A stretch of DNA of 64,000 nucleotides from SZUA-309 sp050185825. Lineage in GTDB: Bacteria > Pseudomonadota > Gammaproteobacteria > Pseudomonadales > Azotimanducaceae. The translations under genes and the position numbers were made by a program. The stretch lies in contig JBFWZA010000015.1 in assembly GCA_050185825.1 (NCBI GenBank), positions 1 through 64,000 of the forward strand. Reading direction: 5' to 3'. How positions within the stretch are numbered: the first letter of the stretch is position 1; every line of letters starts with the position of its first letter. Shown in pieces: positions 25,848 to 33,545 of this stretch. A model generated the notes under the pieces. The model searched no databases and had not been told where the DNA came from. It worked only from the letters and a program-made list of their open reading frames with translations.

Positions 25848-27083
25848 ATGCGCATGCAGATGAACGATGAAGGCCGGGACTGGCCGTCACTGAAGGCCGA
25901 GATGATCGAACGCGGCGGCAGCGATGCCCGCTGGCGCGACGGCAGAACGGCCGTTTACGTCTTCAATGCCGGTGAGGACGTGGCCGCCGTGCAGAAGGAG
26001 GCGTACACCCTCTACATGTCCGAGAACGGTCTGGGGCCGCTGGCATTTCCCAGCCTCAAGCAGATGGAGGACGAGGTGGTCGGCATGGGGCTGTCGCTGC
26101 TGCATGCCCCGGAAGGTGGGCGCGGCACCATCACCTCCGGCGGCACGGACTCCATCACCATGGCGGTAAAGGCCGCCCGTGACTACGCCCGTGCCGAGCG
26201 CGGCCTCACCGGCCAGGGCAATCTGGTCATGCCCTTCTCCGCGCACCCGGCCTTCAACAAAGCCGCGAAGCTGATGGATCTCGAGGTACGGCGGATTCCC
26301 GTCGGCGCCGACCTGCTGGCGGATACCACCGCCATGGAGGCGGCCTGCGATGCCTCCACCATCATGCTGGTCGGCTCCGCGCCGAGCTTTCCCTACGGTC
26401 TGATCGATCCCATCGAGCCGCTCTCGGAGATCGCCGCCGGACGGAACCTCTGGCTGCACGTGGACGCCTGTGTGGGCGGGTACATCGCCCCTTTCGTGCG
26501 CATGAACGGCGTCGACGTACCGCCGTTCGACTTCGAGCTGCCGGGCGTGTGCTCCATGTCGGCGGACCTGCACAAGTACGGCTACTGCGCCAAGGGCGCC
26601 TCCACGGTGCTCTATCGCGACGAGTCGCTGCACGCCTTCATGACCTTCGACGAGGCGGACTGGCCGGGTGGACGGATGGTCACCCCGACGCTGGCCGGTA
26701 CCCGGCCCGGTGGCGCCATCTCCGCAGCCTGGGCGGTGATGAACTATCTGGGCGTGGCCGGATACCGGGAGAAGCAGGCCCAGGTTACGGAAGCGCGGCG
26801 CATCATCGAGGACGGTGTGCGCGCACTCGGCTTCGAGGTGCTCGGTGCGCCTCTGCTCGGCATCGTTGCCTTCACCCACACCTCGGCAGACGTCTTCGGT
26901 GTCTATCGGCAGATGTTCAGGAAGGGCTGGTTCACGAGCCTCACCACGAAGCCCCCGGCCCTGCACCTGATGCTGTCTCCCTTCCACAGGGGGGTGGTCG
27001 GCGAGTATCTCGAGGATCTGAAGGTGAGCCTCGCCGAGGCCGGCTCCGGGCCTTCGGAACCCTTCGAAGCCCGCTACAGCTGA
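25848..27083 (+). CDS. PLP-dependent decarboxylase/lyase (group II, sphingosine-1-phosphate lyase-like)
   Basis: A 411-aa fold-type I PLP enzyme. The PLP lysine is K243 in SADLHKYGYCAKG, D206 in LHVDACVGGY binds the pyridine N, H133 in FSAHPAFNKAA stacks on the ring, and TSGGTDSITMAVKAARD binds phosphate. The sequence is closest in type to the sphingosine-1-phosphate lyase/glutamate decarboxylase group, and bacterial members may act on phosphorylated sphingoid bases or on amino acids. The ATG at 25848 follows GGAAGGG. Coupled by position to the upstream MFS gene. The substrate is an inference only. Confidence 0.87.
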   Translation: MRMQMNDEGRDWPSLKAEMIERGGSDARWRDGRTAVYVFNAGEDVAAVQKEAYTLYMSENGLGPLAFPSLKQMEDEVVGMGLSLLHAPEGGRGTITSGGTDSITMAVKAARDYARAERGLTGQGNLVMPFSAHPAFNKAAKLMDLEVRRIPVGADLLADTTAMEAACDASTIMLVGSAPSFPYGLIDPIEPLSEIAAGRNLWLHVDACVGGYIAPFVRMNGVDVPPFDFELPGVCSMSADLHKYGYCAKGASTVLYRDESLHAFMTFDEADWPGGRMVTPTLAGTRPGGAISAAWAVMNYLGVAGYREKQAQVTEARRIIEDGVRALGFEVLGAPLLGIVAFTHTSADVFGVYRQMFRKGWFTSLTTKPPALHLMLSPFHRGVVGEYLEDLKVSLAEAGSGPSEPFEARYS

Positions 27084-27089
27084 AGGCCC

Positions 27090-27509
27090 TCAGGCCTGCT
27101 TCAGCCAGGCAAACGCCTCGGGCTCTTCGAAGAAATAGCAGAGCTCGACCTGCTGACCTTCCGACTCGTAGACGGCAATCAGAATCCGGGCGAGCTCTTC
27201 CAGATGCGGGCGGATGAGCAGCGCTGCCCGGGCCCTGCTGCGGACGTCATGCACCGGCTTGAAGCCTCCCGTGACGCCGAGCAGCGAGTCCGCCGTGAGC
27301 GCGCTCACGTCCCAGCCGCGGAAGTCGTAGATCAGCCGGTCGTGGCCGGTCCACGCGTCCAGATGCTCGATTACGTGGCTCATCAGCAGGCGGACGCTCG
27401 CCCGGCCGACGAGCTCCACCACCAGAACACCGTCCTGCACGCGATGACGGACGTCTGCAATGCGATCCGGGTCGGCGTTCATGCTGTTCTTGCGTATGGA
27501 AACGGACAC
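27090..27509 (-). CDS. SpoIIAA/STAS-like protein
   Basis: A small protein of 139 aa (131 codons if it starts at the ATG at 27482). The core RVQDGVLVVELVGRASVRLLMSHVIEHLDAWTGHDRLIYDFRGWDVSALTADSLLGV has the strand-helix layout of SpoIIAA-like STAS domains; RSRARAALLIRPHLEELARILIAVYESEGQQVELCYFFEEPEAFAWL follows the same fold. I chose the GTG at 27509 because GGGGAGG stands just before it. The gene is convergent with the PLP decarboxylase (6 bp apart) and divergent from MscS. The function is unknown; STAS proteins often regulate transporters or sigma factors. Confidence 0.75.
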   Translation of the reverse strand: MSVSIRKNSMNADPDRIADVRHRVQDGVLVVELVGRASVRLLMSHVIEHLDAWTGHDRLIYDFRGWDVSALTADSLLGVTGGFKPVHDVRSRARAALLIRPHLEELARILIAVYESEGQQVELCYFFEEPEAFAWLKQA

Positions 27510-27708
27510 GACACCTCCCCAGGGTCGGTCCACCAGTCGATGCGAAGCGCGAATACTGTCACCACCAGACAAGAAGAGCAACGCTCGAGGCACCGCGTCC
27601 CGGCTGCCTGCGCCTCTCCCGGCTCCGGGGATCGGTGTACACTGCCCTTCCCCACCTGAACCGGACACCGGAGCGCGTCCCAGAAAGATCACCGGGCGCC
27701 AGACAGAC

Positions 27709-29061
27709 ATGCAGGCCAGAGAGGAATCGGTGCTCGAGGACGTGCTGCCGGCGGACGAGGTGACCGCAGCGCTGATGGCGCTCGTCGACTGGGCGGAAAC
27801 CTATCTCCTCAACGCTGGCGTCCTCATCCAGATCGGCCTGATCTTCGGCGCCCTGGTGCCGGCCATCATCTTCGGACCCAGGCTGCGCCGGCTGATCGAC
27901 GCGCAGCTCACCAGCCGGATGAAGACGCCGTTCCTGAAGCGTCTGGCCGGCGCGCTGGCGGAGCTCGCCACGCCCATCGCCCTCTACCTGACGCTGACGG
28001 TCATCCGTATCGGCCTCGGCAGCGCCAGCCAGCCGATGGACTGGGTAGCCGCCGCCCTCGCGCTCATGAACGCGTTCATCCTGGTGCGGATGGTCACCCT
28101 GGTGATCCGCTCCCGCTTCTGGTCGCGCCTGGCCTTCTACGTCGCCTGGCCCATTGCGGCGCTGGACGCGTTCGGCATGCTCGGGCCGGTGGTGGAGCAG
28201 ATGCGCGATCTCGCGATTCCGCTCGGCAAGGGCGAGGGCGGAATTCCCATCGAGTTCAGCCTGCTCGACGTCATCCGCACCCTGTTCTACTTCGCCGTGC
28301 TGTTCTGGGGAGCGACCACCCTCTCCCGGCTGCTGCAGCAGCGCCTGGAGGCCGTGGAGGAGCTGAGCCCCTCGCTGAAGGCGATGATCTCCAAGATCCT
28401 CGCCATCGCCCTGCCCGTCGTCGCGCTGGTGATCGCGCTGCAGATCGCCGGTTTCAACCTGGCGACGCTGGCCGTCTTCAGCGGCGCGGTGGGTCTGGGT
28501 ATCGGCCTCGGCCTGCAGCGGATCGCCTCGAACTTCATCGCCGGCTTCACGCTGATCGCCGACCGCTCGATCAAGCCCGGCGACGTGATCGAGATCGACA
28601 ACACGTTCGGCTGGGTCACTGCCATGCAGGCACGCTACGTCGCCATCCGGACACGGGACGGCACGGAGATCCTGATCCCCAATGACCGCTTCATCACCGA
28701 GGGGGTCACCAACTGGTCCAGATCCGACAAGTTCGTGCGCCTGCACGCGCCGTTCGGGGTGGCGTACGGCACGGAGGACCTGAAGCTCGTGCAGACGCTC
28801 GCCACGGAAGCGGCAGCGGCCGCAGGCCGGGTGGTCGACACGCCATCGCCGGTGTGCAATCTCATCGAGTTCGGCGACAGCTCGGTCAACTTCGATCTTA
28901 GGTTCTGGATCACCGACCCGCAGAACGGCATGGCCAATGTCAGGAGCGAGGTGATGATGGGCCTGTGGGATCGACTGAAGGAGCACGGCATCCAGATCCC
29001 GTTCCCCCAGCGCGACGTTCACATCCGCACCTGGAACGACCCGCCGGCAGCGCGCGGCTGA
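27709..29061 (+). CDS. MscS family mechanosensitive ion channel
   Basis: A 450-aa inner-membrane channel. Several TM helices precede the pore helix (LATLAVFSGAVGLGIGLGLQRIASNFIAGFTLIADRSIKPGD), whose Gly/Ala pattern and LQ-x-I-x-S-NF-x-AG stretch are the MscS signature, followed by VIEIDNTFGWVTAMQARYVAIRTRDGTEILIPNDRFI, the beta domain, and a C-terminal domain. It is longer than E. coli MscS, as usual for environmental paralogues. The ATG at 27709 is used; earlier in-frame sequence has no homology. The CbpA gene follows after about 100 bp. Confidence 0.92.
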   Translation: MQAREESVLEDVLPADEVTAALMALVDWAETYLLNAGVLIQIGLIFGALVPAIIFGPRLRRLIDAQLTSRMKTPFLKRLAGALAELATPIALYLTLTVIRIGLGSASQPMDWVAAALALMNAFILVRMVTLVIRSRFWSRLAFYVAWPIAALDAFGMLGPVVEQMRDLAIPLGKGEGGIPIEFSLLDVIRTLFYFAVLFWGATTLSRLLQQRLEAVEELSPSLKAMISKILAIALPVVALVIALQIAGFNLATLAVFSGAVGLGIGLGLQRIASNFIAGFTLIADRSIKPGDVIEIDNTFGWVTAMQARYVAIRTRDGTEILIPNDRFITEGVTNWSRSDKFVRLHAPFGVAYGTEDLKLVQTLATEAAAAAGRVVDTPSPVCNLIEFGDSSVNFDLRFWITDPQNGMANVRSEVMMGLWDRLKEHGIQIPFPQRDVHIRTWNDPPAARG

Positions 29062-29158
29062 CTGCCCGGGCTCGCGGCCCGGTCTTGATTTTCGTGCCGG
29101 CGCCCACAGTATGTGCATCAGGCCGGCAACCTGCGCCGGAGGATCGCGCCGTTTCCAG

Positions 29159-30121
29159 ATGAAATTCAAGGACTACTACGAGACCCTCGGCCTAGACCGC
29201 AACGCGAGTGCGGAGGACATCAAGCGCGCCTACCGACGCCTGGCCCGCAAATACCACCCGGACGTGAGCAAGGAGCCGGACGCGGAGGCCCGCTTCAAGG
29301 AGATGAAGGAAGCCTACGAGGTCCTCAAGGATCCCGAGAAGCGCACCGCCTACGACCAGTTCGGCGAGAACTGGGAAGCGGGCCAGGACTTCCAGCCGCC
29401 TCCGGGGTGGGACGGCTCGTCCTTCACGTTCACGAGCGACGATTTCGGCGGCGCGGAGCACTTCAGCGACTTCTTCGAAACCCTGTTCGGCGGGCGCGGT
29501 CAGCAACGGGATCCGTTCGGCGGCGGATTCAGCGGCTATCGCGAGGCACGCATGAACGGTGAGGACGTGAGTGCCCGCATCCAGATCTCCCTGACCGACT
29601 CCTTTCAGGGTGCCTCCCGGCAGATCGCCCTGGAGGTACCGGAGATGGGGTCCGACGGCCGGGTGTCCCGCCGCAAGAAGATGCTCAACGTGACCATCCC
29701 GAAGGGCATCACCGCCGGCCAGCGGATCCGCCTCGAGGGACAGGGGGGACCCGGTCTCGGCGCGGGCACCCGACCCGGTGATCTCTACCTCACGGTGGAG
29801 TTCGCACCGCATCCCGCCTTCACCGCCGAGGGCCGGGACATCCACCTCACCCTGCCGGTGACCCCGGCGGAAGCGGTGCTCGGTCGTACGGTGAAAACCC
29901 CGACGCTCGGCGGGCCGGTGGAGCTGAAGATTCCCCCCGGCTCCAGCTCCGGCAGGAAGCTGCGTCTGAAGGGTCGGGGTCTGCCCGGGCGCACGCCTGG
30001 CGACCAGATCGTGGAGCTGAAGATCGTCGTGCCGGGAGCGCCGGATGCGGCGACCCGTGCGCTCTACGAGGAGCTCGACAAGACCGGCTCGCCGAATCCG
30101 CGGCAGGGTCTGGGAGTATAG
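29159..30121 (+). CDS. cbpA: J-domain co-chaperone CbpA (DnaJ-like)
   Basis: A 320-aa DnaJ-type co-chaperone of the CbpA class. J-domain at residues 3-70 (KDYYETLGLDRNASAEDIKRAYRRLARKYHPDVSKEP, with HPD). A Gly/Phe-rich stretch (about 95-140) follows, then two C-terminal beta-domains (LNVTIPKGITAGQRIRLEGQGG, GDLYLTVEFAPHPAFTAEGRDIHLTLPVTPAEAVLGRTVKTPTLGG). The Cys-rich zinc domain of DnaJ is absent, so it is CbpA and not DnaJ. The cbpM gene follows 8 bp later, its known regulatory partner. The start at 29159 agrees with the family start MKFKDYYETLG. Confidence 0.95.
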   Translation: MKFKDYYETLGLDRNASAEDIKRAYRRLARKYHPDVSKEPDAEARFKEMKEAYEVLKDPEKRTAYDQFGENWEAGQDFQPPPGWDGSSFTFTSDDFGGAEHFSDFFETLFGGRGQQRDPFGGGFSGYREARMNGEDVSARIQISLTDSFQGASRQIALEVPEMGSDGRVSRRKKMLNVTIPKGITAGQRIRLEGQGGPGLGAGTRPGDLYLTVEFAPHPAFTAEGRDIHLTLPVTPAEAVLGRTVKTPTLGGPVELKIPPGSSSGRKLRLKGRGLPGRTPGDQIVELKIVVPGAPDAATRALYEELDKTGSPNPRQGLGV

Positions 30122-30129
30122 GGGGCACC

Positions 30130-30423
30130 ATGACCCAGGACAGACAGCGAGAATTGAGCGGGGTCGTGCTGGATACCCGGACGACGTTCACCCTGGTGGA
30201 GTTCTGCAGCGCCTGCGGCGTGGAGCAGCGACGCGTTGTCGAGATGGTCGAGGAAGGCGTCATCGAGCCGATCGCCGATCAGGCGGACTGGCGCTTCCAC
30301 GGCGAGGCGCTGCTGCGTGCCAAGCGGGCGCTGCGTCTGGTGCGCGACCTGGGTGTCAACTGGCCCGGCGCGGCGCTGGCGCTGGATCTCCTGGAAGAGA
30401 TCGAGCGGCTGCAGCAGCGCTGA
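30130..30423 (+). CDS. cbpM: Chaperone modulator CbpM (MerR-like)
   Basis: A 97-aa MerR-type helix-turn-helix-like protein. FTLVEFCSACGVEQRRVVEMVEEGVIEPIADQADWRFHGEALLRAKRALRLVRDLGVNWPGAALALDLLEEIERL matches CbpM, which binds the J-domain of CbpA and blocks its co-chaperone and DNA-binding activity. It starts 8 bp after cbpA and thus forms the usual cbpAM operon. The small size is normal for the family. Confidence 0.93.
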   Translation: MTQDRQRELSGVVLDTRTTFTLVEFCSACGVEQRRVVEMVEEGVIEPIADQADWRFHGEALLRAKRALRLVRDLGVNWPGAALALDLLEEIERLQQR

Positions 30424-30438
30424 GCATGCGCGCGCGGA

Positions 30439-31779
30439 TCAGCGCGGCGGATCCTCGCCCTCGGCGTACTCGTTCAATCGGTTGTAGAGCGTCTTCAGCG
30501 AGATCCCGAGCGATTCGGCAGCCGCCGGTTTGTCACCCCGATATTTTTCCAGCGCCGCGAGGATGAGCTTGCGCTCCGCTTCGTCCACCGATGCGGTAGC
30601 AGCGACACGGATGTAGTCGGGCGGCAGCGGACGCTCGTCGAGACCGTCCAGGTGCCTTGGCTCGATGTCGCCTTCCGCCAGAATGTAGGCTCTCTCCATC
30701 GCCGCCGAGAGCTCCCTGACGTTTCCGGGCCAGGCGCAGGCTTCGATGCGTGCCAGCGCCTCCTCCGTGATGCCCACGGAGCCGCCACCCGCGGTGTTGA
30801 GCTCGTTGAGGAAGTAGAGCGCCAGACCGCGCACATCCTGGTCGCGTTCCCGTAGCGGTGGCAGAAACAACGGAAACCGGGCAATCCGGTAGTAGAGATC
30901 TTCCCGCAGCAGGTTCCCGGCAATGGCCGCTTCGGGTTCGCGATTGGTGGCGGCAAGGATCCTGACGTCGCTGTGGAGATCTTCCTCACCCCCCACCCGG
31001 CGGAAGTGACCCGACTCCAGCACGCGGAGCAGCTTGGCCTGCAGCTCGAGCGGCATCTCGGTGATTTCGTCGAGAAACAGCGTTCCCCCGTCCGCGCGCT
31101 CGAAGTAGCCCAGATGGCGTCTGTGGGCACTGCTGAACGCGCCTTTCTCGTGCCCGAACAGCTCGCTTTCGAACAGCTCCTTCGGAATCGCCGAGCAGTT
31201 CATCGTCACGAACGCCCCCTCGGAGCGCTCGCTCTGCAGGTGGAGAGTCCGGGCGACGAGCTCCTTTCCCGTGCCCGACTCACCAACGAGCAGGACGCTC
31301 GTGTCCGTGGGTGCGACCTTGCGCATGACCCGATACAGACGGTGCATGACCGCAGAGCTGCCGCGCAGCAGCCCGAACTGATCGATGGGTGTCTCCAGTT
31401 CCAGGCCGGTCGCCTCTCCCTCTGACTCCTCCGCCACGTCGGCGAGCAGGTTGCCGACGATTTCCGGATCGAACGGTTTGCAGAAGAAGTACGCGGCACC
31501 CGCCTCCATGCCGAGATTGACGAGCTCGGGCACATCGGTGGCATTCATCAGGACGATGTCGTTCGCATTGCAGATTGCCGGATGTTCCAGCAAGTCCAGA
31601 CCCGACCCGTCCGGGCACTCCACAGTGACGAACGCCAGAGCCAGCACGGCGTCTTCGGGCAGGCCCCGCGCGTCCTCCAGTCGCCCGTATCGCAGGACCT
31701 CGAAACCATGCGATTCGACGAGGTCCGCCAGGGCCGAGGCGTGCCTGTCGTCGTGGTCAAGGATCAGTACCGCACCCAT
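30439..31779 (-). CDS. Sigma-54-type response regulator with degenerate receiver domain
   Basis: An NtrC-type AAA+ regulator of 446 aa. Residues 1-115 are a receiver; the acidic pair is present (D10, D11) and so is the Lys (FFCKPFD), but alignment around P56-x3-G60 puts Thr52 where the phosphoacceptor Asp should be. The AAA+ domain has Walker A GESGTGKE, Walker B GGTLFLDEIT and arginine-finger region LREDLYYRIARFPL, but the sigma-54 contact loop GAFTGA is GAFSSA. A Fis-type HTH closes the protein (YRGDKPAAAESLGISLKTLYNRL). It lies 2 bp downstream of an MFS gene and is probably coupled to it. Phosphorylation-independent control is likely, and normal sigma-54 activation is in doubt. Confidence 0.9.
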   Translation of the reverse strand: MGAVLILDHDDRHASALADLVESHGFEVLRYGRLEDARGLPEDAVLALAFVTVECPDGSGLDLLEHPAICNANDIVLMNATDVPELVNLGMEAGAAYFFCKPFDPEIVGNLLADVAEESEGEATGLELETPIDQFGLLRGSSAVMHRLYRVMRKVAPTDTSVLLVGESGTGKELVARTLHLQSERSEGAFVTMNCSAIPKELFESELFGHEKGAFSSAHRRHLGYFERADGGTLFLDEITEMPLELQAKLLRVLESGHFRRVGGEEDLHSDVRILAATNREPEAAIAGNLLREDLYYRIARFPLFLPPLRERDQDVRGLALYFLNELNTAGGGSVGITEEALARIEACAWPGNVRELSAAMERAYILAEGDIEPRHLDGLDERPLPPDYIRVAATASVDEAERKLILAALEKYRGDKPAAAESLGISLKTLYNRLNEYAEGEDPPR

Positions 31780-31781
31780 CT

Positions 31782-33101
31782 TCAGACCCGTTCCAGGCGG
31801 CGGGTGGCCAGGGCGCCGGCCGCCCCCATCAACGCCAGCAGCCCGATCATGCCGTCTGCACCAAGCCGGTCTGCAAGCAGGCCCATCAGACCCACCATCA
31901 GCAGCAGCGTCCCGATGACAGAGTTGCTCACGGCCACGTAGTCCGTCCGCCGGTTGCCGGCAGCCAGATCGACCACGTAGGTCTTGCGGCCGACGCGAAC
32001 ACCACTGTGGGCAATGCTGAGCAGAAAATACGCCAGCGGCACAGGCCAGCCGCCAGCCAGCGATTCCGGCAGCATCCGCTCGAGTGCGAAGACGGCAGCC
32101 CCGACGGCCGCCGCCAGGCAGCCAGCCCAGAACATCACGTCGCGGCTCGAGCGGTCGGCGAACCGCCCCCACACCGGCGCGCTCAACAGGCTTGCCGCTC
32201 CGGCCGCTACGACGAAGGCGCCCAGGGTTCCGATGCCCGCCGACGCCTGCTGCTGCGCCAGCGCCACATAGAACGGCGCACTGAGCGCGGAGCACATGAG
32301 CAGAGCTCTGGCGGTCACGAAGCGAGCGAACGGACGGTCGTTCCAGAGCAGACCGAGCGCATCCACTGCCTGGCGGATGCCGCTGGCACCACCATCCGTT
32401 TCGCCCGGTTGCTCCGTGACGCCGGTGAAGAGCGCGGCCGCGACCAGCCAGAGCCCACCGGCGCCAACGAGCAGCGCCACCAGAACGCCGGTGCCCAGGT
32501 TCGCCACCGGAATCGTCATGAGCAGGAAACCGACGCCGATGCTCACCAGCCCGGCGGCCGACGACGACCAGCCGGTGAGCTGGCCCCGCTGGCCTTTCGG
32601 TATGGTCTTGCCGAGCACGTCCTTGGCAGCCACCGAGCACAGGCCCCGTGCCAGGCTGAAGAGCAGGAGCAGGCCCGCCAGAGCCCATCCGGCCGCCGCG
32701 CCGGTCAGGTGCAGCGCCGTCCATGCCATGGCAAGCACCGCAACCCCCTGAACCAGGCTGCCGATCACCCACGCCCACTTGCGCACGGCGACACCACGGA
32801 CGTATCCCCCGATGAGCAGTTGGGGAATCAGCGAGCCTGACTCGCGAATGGGCACCAGCATCCCGAGCACGGCTGCCGGGGCACCGACCGCGGTGGTGAT
32901 CCACGCCAGCACGGTCTTCGGACTCGCCAGCGCATCACCGAGCTTGGTCAGCACACTGGTCGCCAGAATGAGCAGGAAATTTCCCGGCACCTCACGGCAG
33001 GCTGCGTCGGAGATATCCGCGCAGATCCTGGCGTCCTCTTCGTTGACGAGCTTCTCGTAGAGCGTCAGCGCTGGCGCGGGACCGTCACCTGCCGCCATCA
33101 T
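31782..33101 (-). CDS. MFS family transporter
   Basis: A membrane protein of 439 aa with about 12 predicted helices, in the MFS class. N-terminal residues 1-40 are unusually long and soluble (LTLYEKLVNEEDARICADISDAACREVPGNF). Typical later parts include RESGSLIPQLLIGGYVRGVAVRKWAWVIGS, LARGLCSVAAKDVLGKTIPKGQRGQLTGWSSS and LSAPVWGRFADRSSRDVMF. I do not know the substrate. It precedes the sigma-54 type regulator (2-bp gap) and is divergent from the encapsulated-ferritin gene. Confidence 0.82.
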   Translation of the reverse strand: MMAAGDGPAPALTLYEKLVNEEDARICADISDAACREVPGNFLLILATSVLTKLGDALASPKTVLAWITTAVGAPAAVLGMLVPIRESGSLIPQLLIGGYVRGVAVRKWAWVIGSLVQGVAVLAMAWTALHLTGAAAGWALAGLLLLFSLARGLCSVAAKDVLGKTIPKGQRGQLTGWSSSAAGLVSIGVGFLLMTIPVANLGTGVLVALLVGAGGLWLVAAALFTGVTEQPGETDGGASGIRQAVDALGLLWNDRPFARFVTARALLMCSALSAPFYVALAQQQASAGIGTLGAFVVAAGAASLLSAPVWGRFADRSSRDVMFWAGCLAAAVGAAVFALERMLPESLAGGWPVPLAYFLLSIAHSGVRVGRKTYVVDLAAGNRRTDYVAVSNSVIGTLLLMVGLMGLLADRLGADGMIGLLALMGAAGALATRRLERV

Positions 33102-33242
33102 CGGGTGATCCTCCCGACCGGCCGTTGCCCGTCGGCCGTTTTCCTTCCCGCTGCGCCTGCGCGTCCCGCCGGATGACCCGTGCGCGGCGGGCTGGCAGAA
33201 TGGCGCCAGATCCTACCGCGCAATCTGAAACAGGGAATTGTC

Positions 33243-33536
33243 ATGTCCAACGAAGGCTACCACGAACCCATTGCCGAACTGTCAGACGAAACGCGCGACA
33301 TGCATCGCGCCATCGTCTCGCTCATGGAGGAGCTGGAGGCCGTGGACTGGTACAACCAGCGGGTGGACGCTTGTAAAGACAAGGAGCTGCGGGCGATCCT
33401 GGCCCACAACCGGGACGAGGAGAAGGAGCATGCCGCCATGGTGCTCGAGTGGATCCGGCGTCGGGACCCGACCTTCGACAAGGAGCTGAAGGACTACCTG
33501 TTTACCGATAAACCCATCGCCCACGGCGATCACTGA
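33243..33536 (+). CDS. Encapsulin-type ferritin (EncFtn-like), without targeting tail
   Basis: A 97-aa ferritin-like protein of the encapsulated-ferritin type. It closely resembles Rhodospirillum rubrum EncFtn: HRAIVSLMEELEAVDWYNQRVDA and ILAHNRDEEKEHAAMVLEWIRRRD. The ferroxidase ligands align (E30, E60 and H63, with W36 and Y37 nearby), matching E32, E62, H65, W38 and Y39 of that protein. It should assemble as a decamer of dimers and oxidise iron(II). The usual C-terminal encapsulin localisation peptide (GSLxIGSLK-like) is absent; the protein ends at IAHGDH. No encapsulin shell gene is seen nearby. fumC follows after 9 bp. The start at 33243 is set by the homology. Confidence 0.9.
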   Translation: MSNEGYHEPIAELSDETRDMHRAIVSLMEELEAVDWYNQRVDACKDKELRAILAHNRDEEKEHAAMVLEWIRRRDPTFDKELKDYLFTDKPIAHGDH

Positions 33537-33545
33537 GCGGACAGA

